Positions 35,416 to 46,690 of a stretch of 64,000 nt of DNA are shown piece by piece. Location: assembly GCF_038502225.1 (NCBI RefSeq), contig NC_091353.1, forward strand, positions 180,001 through 244,000, given 5' to 3'. A program made the position numbers and the translations under genes. The notes under the pieces are model-generated. The model saw nothing but the letters and a program-made list of their open reading frames with translations. It did not search any database and had not been told where the DNA came from. Positions within the stretch are counted from its first letter, which is position 1. The number at the start of each line of letters is the position of its first letter. The DNA comes from Cherax quadricarinatus (Eukaryota > Arthropoda > Malacostraca > Decapoda > Parastacidae).

Positions 35416-35619
35416 GTAAGCCACCTCCACGAGTGACGTGGTGGACAAATGGAGAGATGATTGATGACACTGATGAGTCTCCGCGTGCACACACTGTCAC
35501 CAACACACTCACGCTGGCCAGACTGACTCTTGCGCACCTTCATACCATCATAGTGTGTAGAGCTTCCAATAGCAACCACACCGCTCCTGTCCAGACCTCC
35601 GTCACTATAGAGATGAACT
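35416..35619 (+). CDS. Sidestep-like receptor, exon for the second half of an Ig domain (Ig2)
   Basis: This 204-base exon encodes GKPPPRVTWWTNGEMID and then TLTLARLTLAHLHTIIVCRA: the paired tryptophans of the Ig C strand and the F-strand cysteine (IVCRASN). An acceptor ...CTACTGATAG precedes 35416 and a donor GTGAGT follows 35619. Both borders are phase 1 (the first codon is completed by two bases; the last T is the first base of the next codon), typical of Ig exons. It ends VTIEMN, joining to FKPLTLKIL in the next exon. The order matches Ig2-Ig3 of Sidestep proteins, arthropod cell-surface receptors that bind Beaten-path proteins and guide motor axons. The upstream exon with the first Ig2 cysteine was not found. 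Confidence 0.85.
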
Positions 35620-35912
35620 GTGAGTGCCATTCATTATTATTAAAATTAATTTCAGTCATTAATATCATGCTGATTCGAGCCAGTTGTCGCCTTTCTGGAG
35701 TAAGACACACTAGAACTGTGTTAATTTCGTAGATAATGTGACTAGTTGTATAGTTATGTGTATCTTGGAGTTCCTCTGGGAACAAGAAATTACATGTATT
35801 AGATTTTATTTTGGTGTATACTTTATTGAAGTATTTTTTAATATACTGCTTTATCATTAATTAATAATGAAAGCATTTTTATGAATGATATTAATTCTAA
35901 ATTTAATAATGA

Positions 35913-35952
<40 letters not shown>

Positions 35953-35992
35953 GTTATTATTATTATTATTACCACAATTATTATTATTATTT
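35913..35992. repeat. (ATT)n microsatellite
   Basis: ATT trinucleotide tract with a few interruptions. Confidence 0.93.
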
Positions 35993-36369
35993 TACATTTT
36001 TATTTTTTCATTGTATAGATTAATAATTATAATTTGTCTTGTACTTCTTCGTCTTTATCTACTTTGTCTTGCTCTTCGTCTTCTTCTTAGCAGTGGTAGT
36101 ACTAGTAGCATTAGTAGTATTATTAAATAGTAATTGCGATAATAATAATATTAATAACTGCAATAAAGCTGTCAAACTTAGTTTTCCCCAGACCAATACT
36201 CTTAGCAGTAATATTATTTATACTGTTACAATTACTGATGCTTCCAATTCCTACTTCATTTTCTGGGTAAGATAAAGTATAAAATACCGACACGTAGAAG
36301 GTAGAAGTGAGGTAGAGGTGAGGTAAAGGTGAGGTGCAGAGAGATGACCAGTAAAGGAATGAGGCATTT

Positions 36370-36425
36370 TGGAGTCTTTCCGGCTGGCATGGGCCAGTAG
36401 GCCTGTTGAATTGTTCCTAAACTCT
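36370..36425 (+). mobile_element. LINE-C 3' end scrap
   Basis: GGCATGGGCCAGTAGGCCTG followed by a GTTCCTAA-type end matches the LINE-C terminus at 14770-14810. Confidence 0.6.
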
Positions 36426-37139
36426 TACTAGTAGGTGATCTCAGGTGTCTTGTTGATGAAGAATTAATTTAGCTATGTCCTCTTAAGTAATAAAACTGCC
36501 AACGTTCTGGGAAGCAGTACTGGTGGTTGAAAGCAAAAAACTTTACAGATATCGTCGTTACTTTTAGTTCTTCCCTGGTGACGGACTTGGCTTCGTTAAG
36601 ATTCACATGATGGTTGTGAGTATTTCGATAGATTACTTAGGCATTGTATTGGTAATCTCTACTTCATGCATCCCGGTGTATGTAACAGCTTATAGAGGTT
36701 TAATCAACGTAAAATTTCTCGCAACCGCCGCAAGGGATCATAAGTTTTATTAATTACTTAATCTTTTTCTCATTGTTTGTGTCATACTGCCCATCTTACT
36801 GTTGCTGCTAGCAAGTGTGCTGGTGACGTTGGTAGCTGCTTCAACGTCTACTAGAACAAAGAATCTAGCAGACGAGCATTCCTGCCTAGTAGAGTGAATA
36901 ATTCACAATGCTTTAATTCTGCAGTCACTATTAAACTGAGGCGGAAAGTGAAGCTGGATTAACACTTGATAAATGTAAGCTCCGTCATCTTTGAGTAAGG
37001 CAGGGCTGGATAATTTGTCTGCTGCCTCGTAATAAAACCAAGCAATGCTCACCCATTTCTTGGTCCTGGAGTAGTGGAACGAACAAATAATGTAACAATT
37101 AGTTTTTATTAGATTGTTTGGTGTTAACTGAAGAAATTA
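36426..37139. other. Intron sequence without recognised feature
   Basis: No coding or repeat similarity was noted. Confidence 0.45.
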
Positions 37140-37330
37140 ATACAAAAGTAACTCATATATCGCCTATTCGACTCAACCTATACAGGAACGTCATGCAAAT
37201 AAAGGGCCCTAAAATTTGGAACTCCTTTCTAGAAGATGCAAAAGTTCCCCTTCAGCCACCTGCCTTAAAAATATAGTCAGAAAACACTTCCTAAATCTGA
37301 CTTAAACTTTTCTTAGACAAATCATATTTA
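37140..37330 (+). mobile_element. LINE C-terminal scrap (unassigned family)
   Basis: Encodes IRLNLYRNVMQIKGPKIWNS and a LEDAKV...P region, the terminal R...GPxIWNxLP motif of a non-LTR ORF2, followed by a stop. Confidence 0.55.
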
Positions 37331-37899
37331 ATCTTGATGTGCCAATTCAACCCTGTTGATCCAAATCATATTAGCATCCATAGTGATGTATACACTATCA
37401 CCAACCTTTCTCAACATTTATATTAACCACGTACATCATCTACTTCAATATTCCCCGATATAGATTTCCTACCAAATTGTTATACAAGATAACTTATATT
37501 CCAAGTTGCCTCAGAATTTAAATGTCAAATATGGTAAACTGTAGCATTCTAGTACACTACTTAATTTGTCGCAATATCTAGTAATTATGGAGATAAATAG
37601 TGTGTAGAATGTTGTCTTTCCTAACGACGAGTCTTGCGTCATTGTAATCGTGGAAGGTACGATGTAAAACAGCAATAGTCAAGCAGAATAGACGATTTGA
37701 GAAATTCCTGTTTTACACCGAACCTTCTACAACCATATAATCAACTACAGAAACCCAAGACTCATCACCAGTGTAAAGGACACTCAGTGGTGCATGATTT
37801 TAGAATCGTCATTAATTTGTATATATAAAAGATTCAACCCGAACAACAGCTTCAACAACATAGCTGAACTCCTTGCCAGGAAAGGTCTTCATCGTTATC
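37331..37899. other. Intron sequence without recognised feature
   Basis: AT-rich; no coding or repeat similarity recognised. Confidence 0.4.
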
Positions 37900-38115
37900 C
37901 TACATAACAACATACCTACTTGCCTATCCCATGTAGGTCCTTCTCAAATCCAAGCTCTTCTGAGCATTCCCCACCTGACTTCATGTTATTTTGTTATGAA
38001 TATATACTCATGTACTTTCTGCTCAGATAGATCTGTTTGTCACGTAATAAAACCCACTGTGTGGTTGGAACTTAGTCAATAAAAGCTCACATTAAACTAC
38101 ACTTGTGTCTATTTT
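37900..38115 (+). mobile_element. Palindromic element family C, right-arm fragment
   Basis: TACTCATGTACTTTCTGCTC, AGATCTGTTTGTCACGTAAT, AAACCCACTGTGTGGTTGGA, CTTAGTCAATAAAAGCTCAC parallel the right arm at 54040-54140. Its hammerhead-like core is degenerate (TAATAAA in place of TGATAAA, GGAAC in place of GAAAC). Confidence 0.65.
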
Positions 38116-38269
38116 TCCATCCGTTTAGTAATTATAAATTAATGTTAAATCTGCGAGAAATGCTCTGCATAACAACGGTTTTTCCAATAAAAAAAGTTTA
38201 TACATGTCAATTACTTCAAAGTTATTGTACATGGCACTCCATTATACACCTCAGTGATGTAGATAAGTG

Positions 38270-38340
38270 ATATAAATACCGACATGATGGAAAAAATGAC
38301 ACAAATGCAGTATAATATGATACTTTTTTTTTCACTTTAG
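38270..38340. mobile_element. Palindromic element family C, left-end scrap
   Basis: AAATACCGACATGATGGAAA and ACACAAATGCAGTATAATATGATAC match the left terminus of the family C element at 53790-53850. Confidence 0.6.
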
Positions 38341-38344
38341 TGAT

Positions 38345-38950
38345 GTCTCTTCTTATTGTACGTCTTTCATGAGAGTTAAGGTTCTTAATCTATCCTCATA
38401 TGAGAGATTCCAAATACAGGGATTAATTTTGTCCTCCTTCACGTTCACCATCATTGCCACTATCACTGTCCAGCCAGAGGCGCGCAGATACGACAGTTTA
38501 GATGTCCCTCCAAACAGCAAATATCCTAAACCCTTCGTATCACTTGCAATTCCTAAATCAATAGTTATTAATGTAAACAATGGGCCTAAAAGTGAGCCTT
38601 GCAGAGCACCACTTGCAACCGGTCCCCATTCAGACTTGACCTCATGAATGCAAACTGTTTTCTATTGGTCAGCCATGCATCGATCCATATTAAAGCTTTA
38701 CCTCCTATACCATGAGCTGCCACTATCGAAGGCCATATTGAAATCCAAATAAATAACATCATATACTTTTTCGTTGTGCACTGCCTTAAATGCTTTATTA
38801 AAGAACGTCAGTAACTTTGTCAGGCAGGAACGGCCTCTAGTGAATCCGTGCTGAGACACATTAATCAAATCATGCTCATTAAGGTTGTTTCTAATAATAT
38901 CAGCTATAATTGATTCTAATAATTTGCCTACTATTGATATCAAGATTATT
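38345..38950 (-). mobile_element. LINE-C reverse transcriptase fragment
   Basis: The minus-strand frame 38943-38698 encodes ISIVGKLLESIIADIIRNNL, SQHGFTRGRSCLTKLLTFFN and YDVIYLDFNMAFDS (RT motif A region), the same segment as LINE-C at 13690-13905. Later minus-strand sequence to 38353 includes NLSYEDRLRTLTL from the C-terminal domain, with the intervening catalytic block missing. Confidence 0.8.
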
Positions 38951-38964
38951 ACACCAGTATTATT

Positions 38965-39160
38965 TCTCTGGTGGGGCGAATAATAGTCTTCTGAGGCGAG
39001 CCTTAGCTATATTGGGTTCTGGTACAGACAGTGTGTTCTGTCGAGTCCTAGCCATGCACCCAGCCTGGCAAGAGGGAGTTGAAGAGACAGGTGTTGTCTA
39101 TAAACTGTCTGGCACAATACCGAGGCAGATGTAGGGTCTCATTAAGTAATTTCTAGGTAC
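38965..39160 (+). mobile_element. LTR-like fragment, related to 41245-41430
   Basis: GGTGGGGCGAATAATAGTCTTC, ATTGGGTTCTGGTA, CCCAGCCTGGCAAGAG and GTAGGGTCTC recur in the same order at 41250-41415, so this is a repeat family. It lies immediately upstream of the LTR pair in the second case. Confidence 0.6.
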
Positions 39161-41244
39161 GCCGCTGCCCGCAAGATGGCAGCACCTGCCTAGTGGCTTT
39201 ACTCGAAGTATAAAACTCTCGGTGGCACATCGCTCGGGCTCACAACCCAAGTCAACAGGACCATGACAAATGACTAAATAAAACTTTTTCTTTTAGGAAC
39301 AGGGCACTGGCGCTGGCGCTAGCTAGCTAGTTGGGTGTGCTGAAACATGGCAATTATATAACAGTGAGTCATGGTAGGGCGTCAATGCATATAGAAACAC
39401 TTGCAGGAGGAAACACGCATCCCATGAACGTGGCAACACGTCAGTAGATATCACTGTAGCTGACCTACGTTACTGGGGCGGTAAAGCAAAGCAGTCATCA
39501 CAGGGTAGTCACTGTAGGGTTTACTCATCTTGGGGCACGACCTGGTGGTACTGGCAAGTGAGCTGTCGTGGCAACTAGGCATCTGGACTGGACTGCAGGT
39601 CGTGCGACTCTTCTAAAGAGCTTTCGACTGGTAGTGTGCCAGGGCAGTCACAGCAGGGAACTCCAGCGCAGCACGAGATTGTGAGTCGCAAGGACGACTC
39701 AGACGAAGATGCGGGTAGGCGATAGTTTTCAGAGAACAACTGTGTGTGTATGTGTGTGAGTCGTAGGCGAGACAACTGCGTGAGGGATTCAGGAACGACT
39801 CTGCGTTTGTGGGAGTCGTAGGCAAGGACGAGTGACTGCATGTTTCATACGTCAGCGAGATGCGACGAGCATAGCTTCTCTCAGTACACGGTGCTCAGAC
39901 GACTCACGTTCTGATGTCAGGACTCACTAGAGTCATTGGGCAAGGAGTCACATCAGGGAGTGTCATGTAACACTGAGGGATGTGTTAGATTGGTCAGGAC
40001 GCAGACCACACCTAGAAACATACAAAACTAGCACACCCGCAACGAACATATGGTATTATGATTACAACATTCTAAACATTACTGAAAAACAAATAAACTG
40101 TTCACTTTGAAACTGCAAATAAACACTGGCTTGACGTCGTGAGATGGCGTCAAGGCACACGCCGTAAGGTGACGAAATGAGGTGACGTCATGGTGTGACA
40201 TCATGAAGTGATATCGTGAGATGACGTCATGAAGCAGAGATAACAACAAACAGACGCAGAACTGTTGAATAGTGCAAGATGAAAAACTTGATAGCGTAGG
40301 TGTGTGCGTGTGTAGGCCGCTGAGGCAGGCTGCACCAGGACACATGCAGGGCTGCGTCAGGACACATATGCAGGGCTGCGTCAGGACACATATGCAGGGC
40401 TGCGTCAGGACAAATGTAAGGCTGCACCAGGACACATATGCAGGGCTGCGTCAGGACACATGCAGGGCAGTAACACGCAGGATAACACCCCAAAACTCAC
40501 CTCAGGTTACCGTAACTTAGTCATGTGGCTTGGACATCAGGCTTGAACATCATTTGCCATGAATATCAAGTGGGTTGGACATCGCATGGTTTGGAGATCC
40601 ACGTGGCTTGGTGATCAACATAGCTTGAAAATCCTGAGACCTAGTAGCCTATTTGCCTTGGTGATCTACAAGGCCTGGTAAGGATTGGAGTGGCTTGAGC
40701 ACTCCAATACACAGCTCTGGCCAGGAACTCATGCAGAATTCGCATGAGTGGGTGGGTGATGGTGGTGTTATTACAGGTACGGACACTGGTGGCGTAGTCC
40801 GGGAGACACACTGATGCCTCTCTCACCCACTCACGTGGAGCGCAGGGTAAGAATAGATTACCTTAGACGAAAAAAAAAAAACCTAGACTCACCGTTATCT
40901 TGCTGCAATTGGTAGATATGAACTGAACCAACAGGAACAATATTCAGGCAGCACTGGGCGGCGCTGAACTGGTGACTGCGACAGAACGGGAGGTTGCAGG
41001 GGACCCAGTTAACGTTGAGAAATTTCCCAAGTAAATTAATTAAGCATATTTGGGCTTAACTTTTGAATGTACTTGTCTGGATGGTGAGGGCTGCAGATAC
41101 TACATCATGGTAGCTTATTGGTAAGCGGATGTTGCTAGTATGAGCCGATGAAATAGTAGGTGACTTCATCTTCCTTCCTTCCTCTGAGCGCAACACAACT
41201 GCTATGAACGCCGCATTCCACCAGATATGTCAATAGTATTGCTG
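39161..41244. other. GC-richer non-coding block, probably LTR-element debris
   Basis: Composition shifts from the AT-rich surroundings. No integrase, RT or gag similarity was recognised. TATAAAACTCTC near 39208 and AATAAAACT near 39276 could be promoter and polyadenylation signals of an LTR. A 24-bp tandem repeat and two CRE-like palindromes lie inside. Confidence 0.35.
40318..40470. repeat. 24-bp tandem repeat, about six copies
   Basis: CAGGACACATATGCAGGGCTG with short variants is repeated six times with a period near 24. Confidence 0.9.
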
Positions 41245-41441
41245 TAGTGGGGTGAATAATAGTCTTCGCAGGCGAACTTCACGTTTATTGGGTTCTGGTA
41301 GAGGTAGCGTGCTCTATCGAGCCCTTGCCAGGCTCCCAGCCTGGCAAGAGAGTTAGAGAGGTAGGTGTTGTTTGTGGGCTATCTAGCGCAAAAGTGAGGC
41401 AGTTGTAGGGTCTCGTGGAGTGAGGTATAGGTGGGTCTTTG

Positions 41442-42415
41442 TCTCAGTAGTAGTAACCAGTTACCAGTAGCCAGTGTACCAGTAGATGACTCACTACCAA
41501 CCGTCTCTGCCTGAGTCACTGGCTATATTCATATTGTTGCTGACCTAGCAGGATTTCAAGCGCCCCCTCGCCCATGGGCACTCCTCAGTCAGTCTAGCCA
41601 AGGGGCAGAGAGAGGCAGGTTCGGCTCTGGCGCCCTTCCACATACTTCAGTTACAATATACATACTTCCAGCCTACGTGAGTATTTTTACCCAATCCATG
41701 TGTTCGAACTCCCACATGATAAATGGTGGCAGCGGTGGGATGCGTGGATTTAAGTTTTTACGGGTAATTCAGGTCGTTAGAAGACTGTTTGTGAGTAGCC
41801 GGCGGGTCAAAGGTGAACCGTCTCACCCACTCCAGCTACTCGCTCCCCTCACTCACCACCTCCAGCCTGCAAGCCTGTTGCAGCCGTTTCAAGCTTCCTG
41901 GCTTAGTTTGTGTGCTAATTGCTTCAATCTCCGAGGGATTGACCCGGATTTTGCAATTAAGCCAGTCAGTAAGCCAGACTGTGGAAGTGAACGCCAGTCA
42001 GCCTATCATCCAGCCTGTCTCCTGTCATCCACCTGCTCCTCCGTGCTGTGTGCATCGTTACACGTCTTCCAGTCAGCCATTCTCGTGGGTTAAGCCAGTC
42101 AGCCAACCCAGCTTCTAACCCAGCTGAGAGAGAGATCTCAGTAGTAGTAACCAGTTACCAGTAACCAGTGTACCAGTAGATGACTCACTACCAACCGTCT
42201 CTGCCTGAGTCACTGGCTGTATTCATATTGTTGCTGACCTAGCAGGATTTCAAGCGCCCCCTCGCCCATGGGCACTCCTCAGTCAGTCTAGCCAAGGGGC
42301 AGAGAGAGGCAGGTTCGGCTGTGGCGCCCTTCCACATACTTCAGTTACAATATACGTACTTCCAGCCTACGTGAGTATTTTTACCCAATCCACGTGTTCG
42401 AACTCCCACATGATA
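41442..42415 (+). mobile_element. Miniature LTR retrotransposon (TRIM-like) with tRNA-Leu primer site
   Basis: Two direct repeats of 280 bases (41442-41721 and 42136-42415), with only a few differences by eye, flank about 414 bases. Three bases after the first repeat, TGGTGGCAGCGGTGGGAT (41724-41741) is complementary to the 3' end of animal tRNA-Leu including CCA, a primer-binding site. GAGAGAGAGA directly precedes the second repeat and can serve as polypurine tract. The interior has no RT, integrase or protease, so it would depend on another element. The repeats do not start TG and end CA, which is unusual. Confidence 0.75.
41724..41741 (+). promoter_or_regulatory. Primer-binding site complementary to tRNA-Leu 3' end
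   Basis: Eighteen bases, TGGTGGCAGCGGTGGGAT, correspond to the reverse complement of ...ATCCCACCGCTGCCACCA, the acceptor-stem and CCA end I know for animal tRNA-Leu. Confidence 0.7.
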
Positions 42416-42720
42416 TTTGCCTACGAGGTGCCAGCAGCTGACGAGTGACATGAAGTGAAATATAATACCCAGAGTGATATATTATTGGGAGGCAATTTAC
42501 TGGAACTGACTGCGTTTGTCTATCATTGTGATGGGTTCGAGTTTGACATGCCTAACATGAGTCAATGGTATGTTCTTGTGGTCTTTAAATATTGCTGTCA
42601 CTACGCTATAATTTTGTTAAAACATTTCATGTGAGATCATGTGGTATGAGGTACTGATGACTACGAATCTATTGATAGTGATTTATTCTCTAATGAGTCT
42701 AATTGTTCGTCACTCTCTCC
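42416..42720. other. Intron end before the Ig3 exon
   Basis: No further feature, apart from the polypyrimidine tract approaching 42744. Confidence 0.5.
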
Positions 42721-42744
42721 CTCTCTCTCTTTTTCTGGTTGCAG

Positions 42745-42896
42745 TTAAGCCACTGACTCTGAAGATTCTGTCAACCCGCGAGGCTATCTCTGCTGGGAAG
42801 GAGTACGAGTTGGTGTGTCAGTGTGTGGGAGCTCGACCCCCACCGTCCATCACCTGGTGGCTTGATGGTGTCCAGCTTGCTAATGCTACAATATCT
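42745..42896 (+). CDS. Sidestep-like receptor, exon for the first half of Ig3
   Basis: This 152-base exon (two bases completing a split codon, then 50 codons, ending in phase 0) encodes KPLTLKILSTREAISAGKEY, ELVCQCVGARPPPSITWWLD and GVQLANATIS. It has the B-strand cysteine in LVCQC and the C-strand WW. A strong CT-rich tract and TTGCAG precede it and GTAAGT follows. KILSTREAISAGKEYELVCQ is highly characteristic of the third Ig domain of Sidestep-family proteins. NAT is a possible N-glycosylation site. The domain is completed by the exon at 47604, a phase 0 intron splitting the Ig fold. Confidence 0.93.
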
Positions 42897-43784
42897 GTAA
42901 GTTATAGATTAAGGAAATGTTGAGGTGGGATAAAGGGAGGGGGGGATAATGAGAAGTGAAACAGGTTTAAATATATGAGGTGAGCATGAAGAACGGGACA
43001 GAGGGACACCGAAGGAAGGGCGGGAGATACTGCATGAGGAAGGGAAGAGGTTTTAGGAGTGGATGAAGAGAGAAGCGCAGGAGCTTCAAGAGATTCACAA
43101 ATATTCATATATAATTGATATGTAAATCGAGAAACAGACTAGAAGTAGATTCATACAAAACAATTTCCCAATTTGTACCTTTAGTTTTCTGATTATTCTT
43201 TATATCTGTTCCATCTTGCTTTACAATTCATCAATAATTATTTTGCTCTCCATTTTATTATACTCATGTGTTACTCATTTTTTAGTATTTCCAGGAACAT
43301 ATCCTCATTTTAAGCCGCCGAATCACATTTAAATGCAGCCAAATTTTAGGAAAATATCAGATTGAAAAACTGTGCTTCCTGGGCTTTAAAGTTCCTCTCT
43401 AAATGTCTTTCTGATCCAATGGAGTGAAAAGTAATTTTTCTCCCAAAGGCAATTATATACAGGAATATATAATATTGGAAAAAGTACAATAACTTGGTTA
43501 TGCTGATTCATTAACATAACCAAAATACTAGGATTCATGTCCTAGTGTTTGCTCACTCGTCTTTTGAATATTTTAGTTTGAATATTTCTCCCGAAGAACA
43601 ACTAGAACCTCAGAATGGCTTGCTTCTGCACCTAAGTTACAGAAGTTTCTTGTGTTCCTCGTCACATATGATTGAAGAGATGGAATTTGTTTCATTTATG
43701 ATAATGACATGACGCATTCGTGGAGGATATGTCATTTATTACTGCCTAGATCATGAATAACAATGGTTATAAATGACCATAATT
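42897..43784. other. Intron (4.7 kb), first part without recognised feature
   Basis: AT-rich intronic sequence; no repeat or exon recognised before 43785. Confidence 0.5.
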
Positions 43785-44165
43785 TTTAAAGGGGTGGACC
43801 GGTAAGCCAGCGGAAGGCTTCGGTCTGATGACCAAAAGCTCCAAAGGCTGGTCATCATCTGACCAAGACCCACGTCAGGAAACACTTGTCCTGTTTCCTG
43901 ACGAACCTTACCTAACCTATTACTTGATGCCGGTTTCGGCGTGTTAGTTAAAAAATGAGGAGCCAAGGAGTTCTTCGGTCTTGCACCAGATGTACTGAGA
44001 AAAGCCCTTGAGATAAATGAGATCAGTTTTTAAAGTTGGGCCGGCAAGTCAGTGGAACGCCTCAGTCAGATGACTAAAGCTCCTGTGATGGGTCATCATA
44101 TGACTGAGACCCGGGCCAGGAAACTTTTGTTTTGTTTACTGACGAATCTTACCCAATTTGCCATT
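43785..44165. repeat. Two tandem diverged copies of a non-coding repeat
   Basis: GGACCGGTAAGCCAGCGGAAGGC ... GTTTCCTGACGAACCTTACC (43796-43915) is repeated as GGGCCGGCAAGTCAGTGGAA ... GTTTACTGACGAATCTTACC (44038-44155). Each contains an internal inverted motif (TGGTCATCATCTGACCA). Confidence 0.75.
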
Positions 44166-45420
44166 GATGGCTGGTTTTGAAACACCCCAGTTGATAGCTT
44201 CGAATTCAAGCAGGCTTTTCAGTAGCTGCAAGTCATTTAGCCGATCCTGCTGTGCAAGTGATGCAGTGAGCCAAGCATCGATGTACACTGTCCAGGTAAA
44301 GAGCTTCGTTACTCTAAGTAACTTAAACTTTCTGTACGTCAGCTACAACTTAGCAAAGAACACGACAATTTTAACTGAGAATGTCACCTTAGCTTTCCGT
44401 TTGGCCCTGTTCATAGCTCTAGGTGCCATGATTTGTATCCCAGTTGGCATCACTCACCCTAAGTATTTCGCATAACTCCAGAAGCTTTCTGAAATTGTTG
44501 CGAAGTTGTTCTTCATAAAAACTCTGCCAATTCTGAACCTGTGGCGGAAGAACTGTTTCCTAATCGTTAAAACACCTTCTGTTTGATTGCTCATGATGAA
44601 AGCTCGTGGGTCATACCGTTCGAAATCGTCTGATAATAAGAAACCTAAAGAAGATCCAACCAAGTGGGAAACCACATCATGAACGACCTCTTCAGTGATG
44701 TGATGCCGTCATGCTAGGTGTAGAAAATTTGTTGTTGGCTACCGATCAATGACGATCAATGAGAATTGCAGCAGCACCAAGTTTCTAAGAATTTTTAATA
44801 ATGATGACAAACGACAAGGCCTTAACTTCTTAACTCTGTCATCGATTCTCCAGTTCATCAGTTGGTCTGTCACAACATTTGCGGTGTCCTCTCTAGCTTC
44901 ACTCGGTAGTTATGTGGCATTCATAAGCTGTTTCCTGACCGGACATTAAAATCGGAAGGCAATCAGTTTTCTTATGTTTACAGTAACTAGTTACTTCTAG
45001 CAGTACTTTCTTGTACCGGGGAACTATTGGAGATATATCAGATTTGAACTCTGCTTTGAGAGTGCCTACCATATCGAAGCTGCCCATTATTCTAATCCTC
45101 GTGACTGTCCACCGATTGAGGGCAAGTCCTCTGGATCTTACAAAGCTGCTAGGGGAAAATACATCACCAGTCTGTAACCAAAAAAAAAATGATGCTCCTG
45201 AGAACCTGGAGCTTCGAGTAAACAATGTTTAAAGGCGGACGTATCTGTGGTGGTGGAGTTCCTCCACTATCTGAACTCTCAGATGAATTTGTTACAATGA
45301 CGTTTCTCATGTCTCTTATTTTCAGTATTTCTTGGATATTTTCATTTCTTTTTAATTCAGTTTCCATTTCTTTTCAAATTATTTTCCGTTTCATTTCAAT
45401 TCATCCCTAAAGAATTCCAG
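44166..45420 (-). other. Unclassified block with minus-strand open frames
   Basis: Minus-strand frames of 108 codons (45225-44899) and 73 codons (44675-44454) suggest a decayed protein, possibly from a transposon. Neither shows a motif I can place. Frames are short and interrupted. Confidence 0.3.
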
Positions 45421-45634
45421 ATCTTTTGGGCTCTTCGCTTTTTTACAAAATCCACGAGAGATATGTCCAACTCGAGGCTTCAGGAAGCCTTGAATATACC
45501 GTCTTCGACTATTTAAGTTGGTCCACTAAGCTTCTCTCCCTTTTGGAGTTTTCTCCACTCATCCATCTCTCTTCGTTCCACTCCTTTCTCCCCTCAACAA
45601 AAGAAAAGGTTTCACAGTCGTTGTTGCTTTATCG

Positions 45635-46690
45635 TTACTGGAACGTGGATCTCTATCTCGTTACTGGAACGTGGATCTCGTTCACGTTACTGGAACGTGG
45701 ATCACGTTCACGTTACTGGAACCTGGATCTAGTTCACGTTACTGGAACCTGGGTCTCGCTCACGTTACTGGAACGTATATCTCGTTCACGTTACTGGAAC
45801 GTTGATCTCGTTCACCTTACTGGAACGTGAATCTCGTTCACGTTACTGGAACGTGGATCTCGTTCACGTTACTGGAACGTGGATCTCGTTCACGTTACTG
45901 GAACGTGGATCTCGTTCATGCTACCGGAACGTGGATCTCGCTCACGTTACTGGAACGTGGATCTCGTTCACGTTACTGGAACGTGGATCTCGTTCACGTT
46001 ACTGGAACCTGGATCTAGTTCACGTTACTGGAACCTGGGTCTCGCTCACGTTACTGGAACGTAGATCTCGTTCACGTTACTGGAACGTGAATCTCGTTCA
46101 CGTTACTGGAACGTGGATCTCGTTCACGTTACTGGAACGTGGATCTCGTTCACGCTACTGGAACGTGGATCTCGTTCACGCTACTGGAACGTGGATCTCG
46201 TTCACGTTACTGGAACGTGGATCTCGTTCACGTTACTGGAACGTGGATCACGTTCACGTTACTGGAACCTGGATCTAGTTCACGTTACTGGAACGTAGAT
46301 CTCGTTCACGTTACTGGAACGTGGATCTCGTTCACGCTACTGGAACATGGATCTCGTTCACGTTACTGGAACGTGGATCTCGTTCATGTGACTGGAACGT
46401 GAATCTCGTCCACGTTACTGGAAGATGAACGTCGTTCAGGTTTCTGGAACGTGGTTCTCGTTCACGTTACTGGAACGTGGATCTTGTTCACGTTACTGAA
46501 ACGTGGATCTCGTTCATGTTGCTGGAACGTGGATCTCGTTCACGTCACTGGAACGTGGATCTCGTTCACGTTACTGGAACGTGGATCTTGTTCACGTTAC
46601 TGGAACGTGGATCTCGTTCACGTTGCTGGAAAGTGGATCTCAGTCACGTCACTGGAACGTGGATCTCGTTCACATTACTGGAATCTAGAT
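45635..46690. repeat. 26-bp minisatellite, about 40 copies
   Basis: The unit is GTTACTGGAACGTGGATCTC plus GTTCAC. GAACG and CGTTC within each unit can pair as a hairpin (spacer seven). A 26-bp period is not divisible by three, so three short open frames of 26-residue periodicity appear and are artefacts. Variants (ACCTGGATCTAG, GTAGATC, GTGAATC) recur in blocks. Confidence 0.97.

Larger units (their letters stand above)
35620..42744 (+). other. Intron of the Sidestep-like gene (7.1 kb)
   Basis: Bounded by GTGAGT and a pyrimidine-rich acceptor (CTCTCTCTCTTTTTCTGG then TTGCAG). It holds a (TTA)n tract, LINE and palindrome fragments, an LTR element and a GC-richer block at 39-41 kb. No additional exon was recognised. 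Confidence 0.75.

Noticed and set aside
39575..40520. Several 70-118 codon open frames in the GC-richer block
   Set aside because: Overlapping frames on both strands with no conserved domain; composition and tandem repeats explain them.
44166..45420. Possible protein-coding gene on the minus strand
   Set aside because: Open frames are short and interrupted and no motif is recognised; listed only as an unclassified block.
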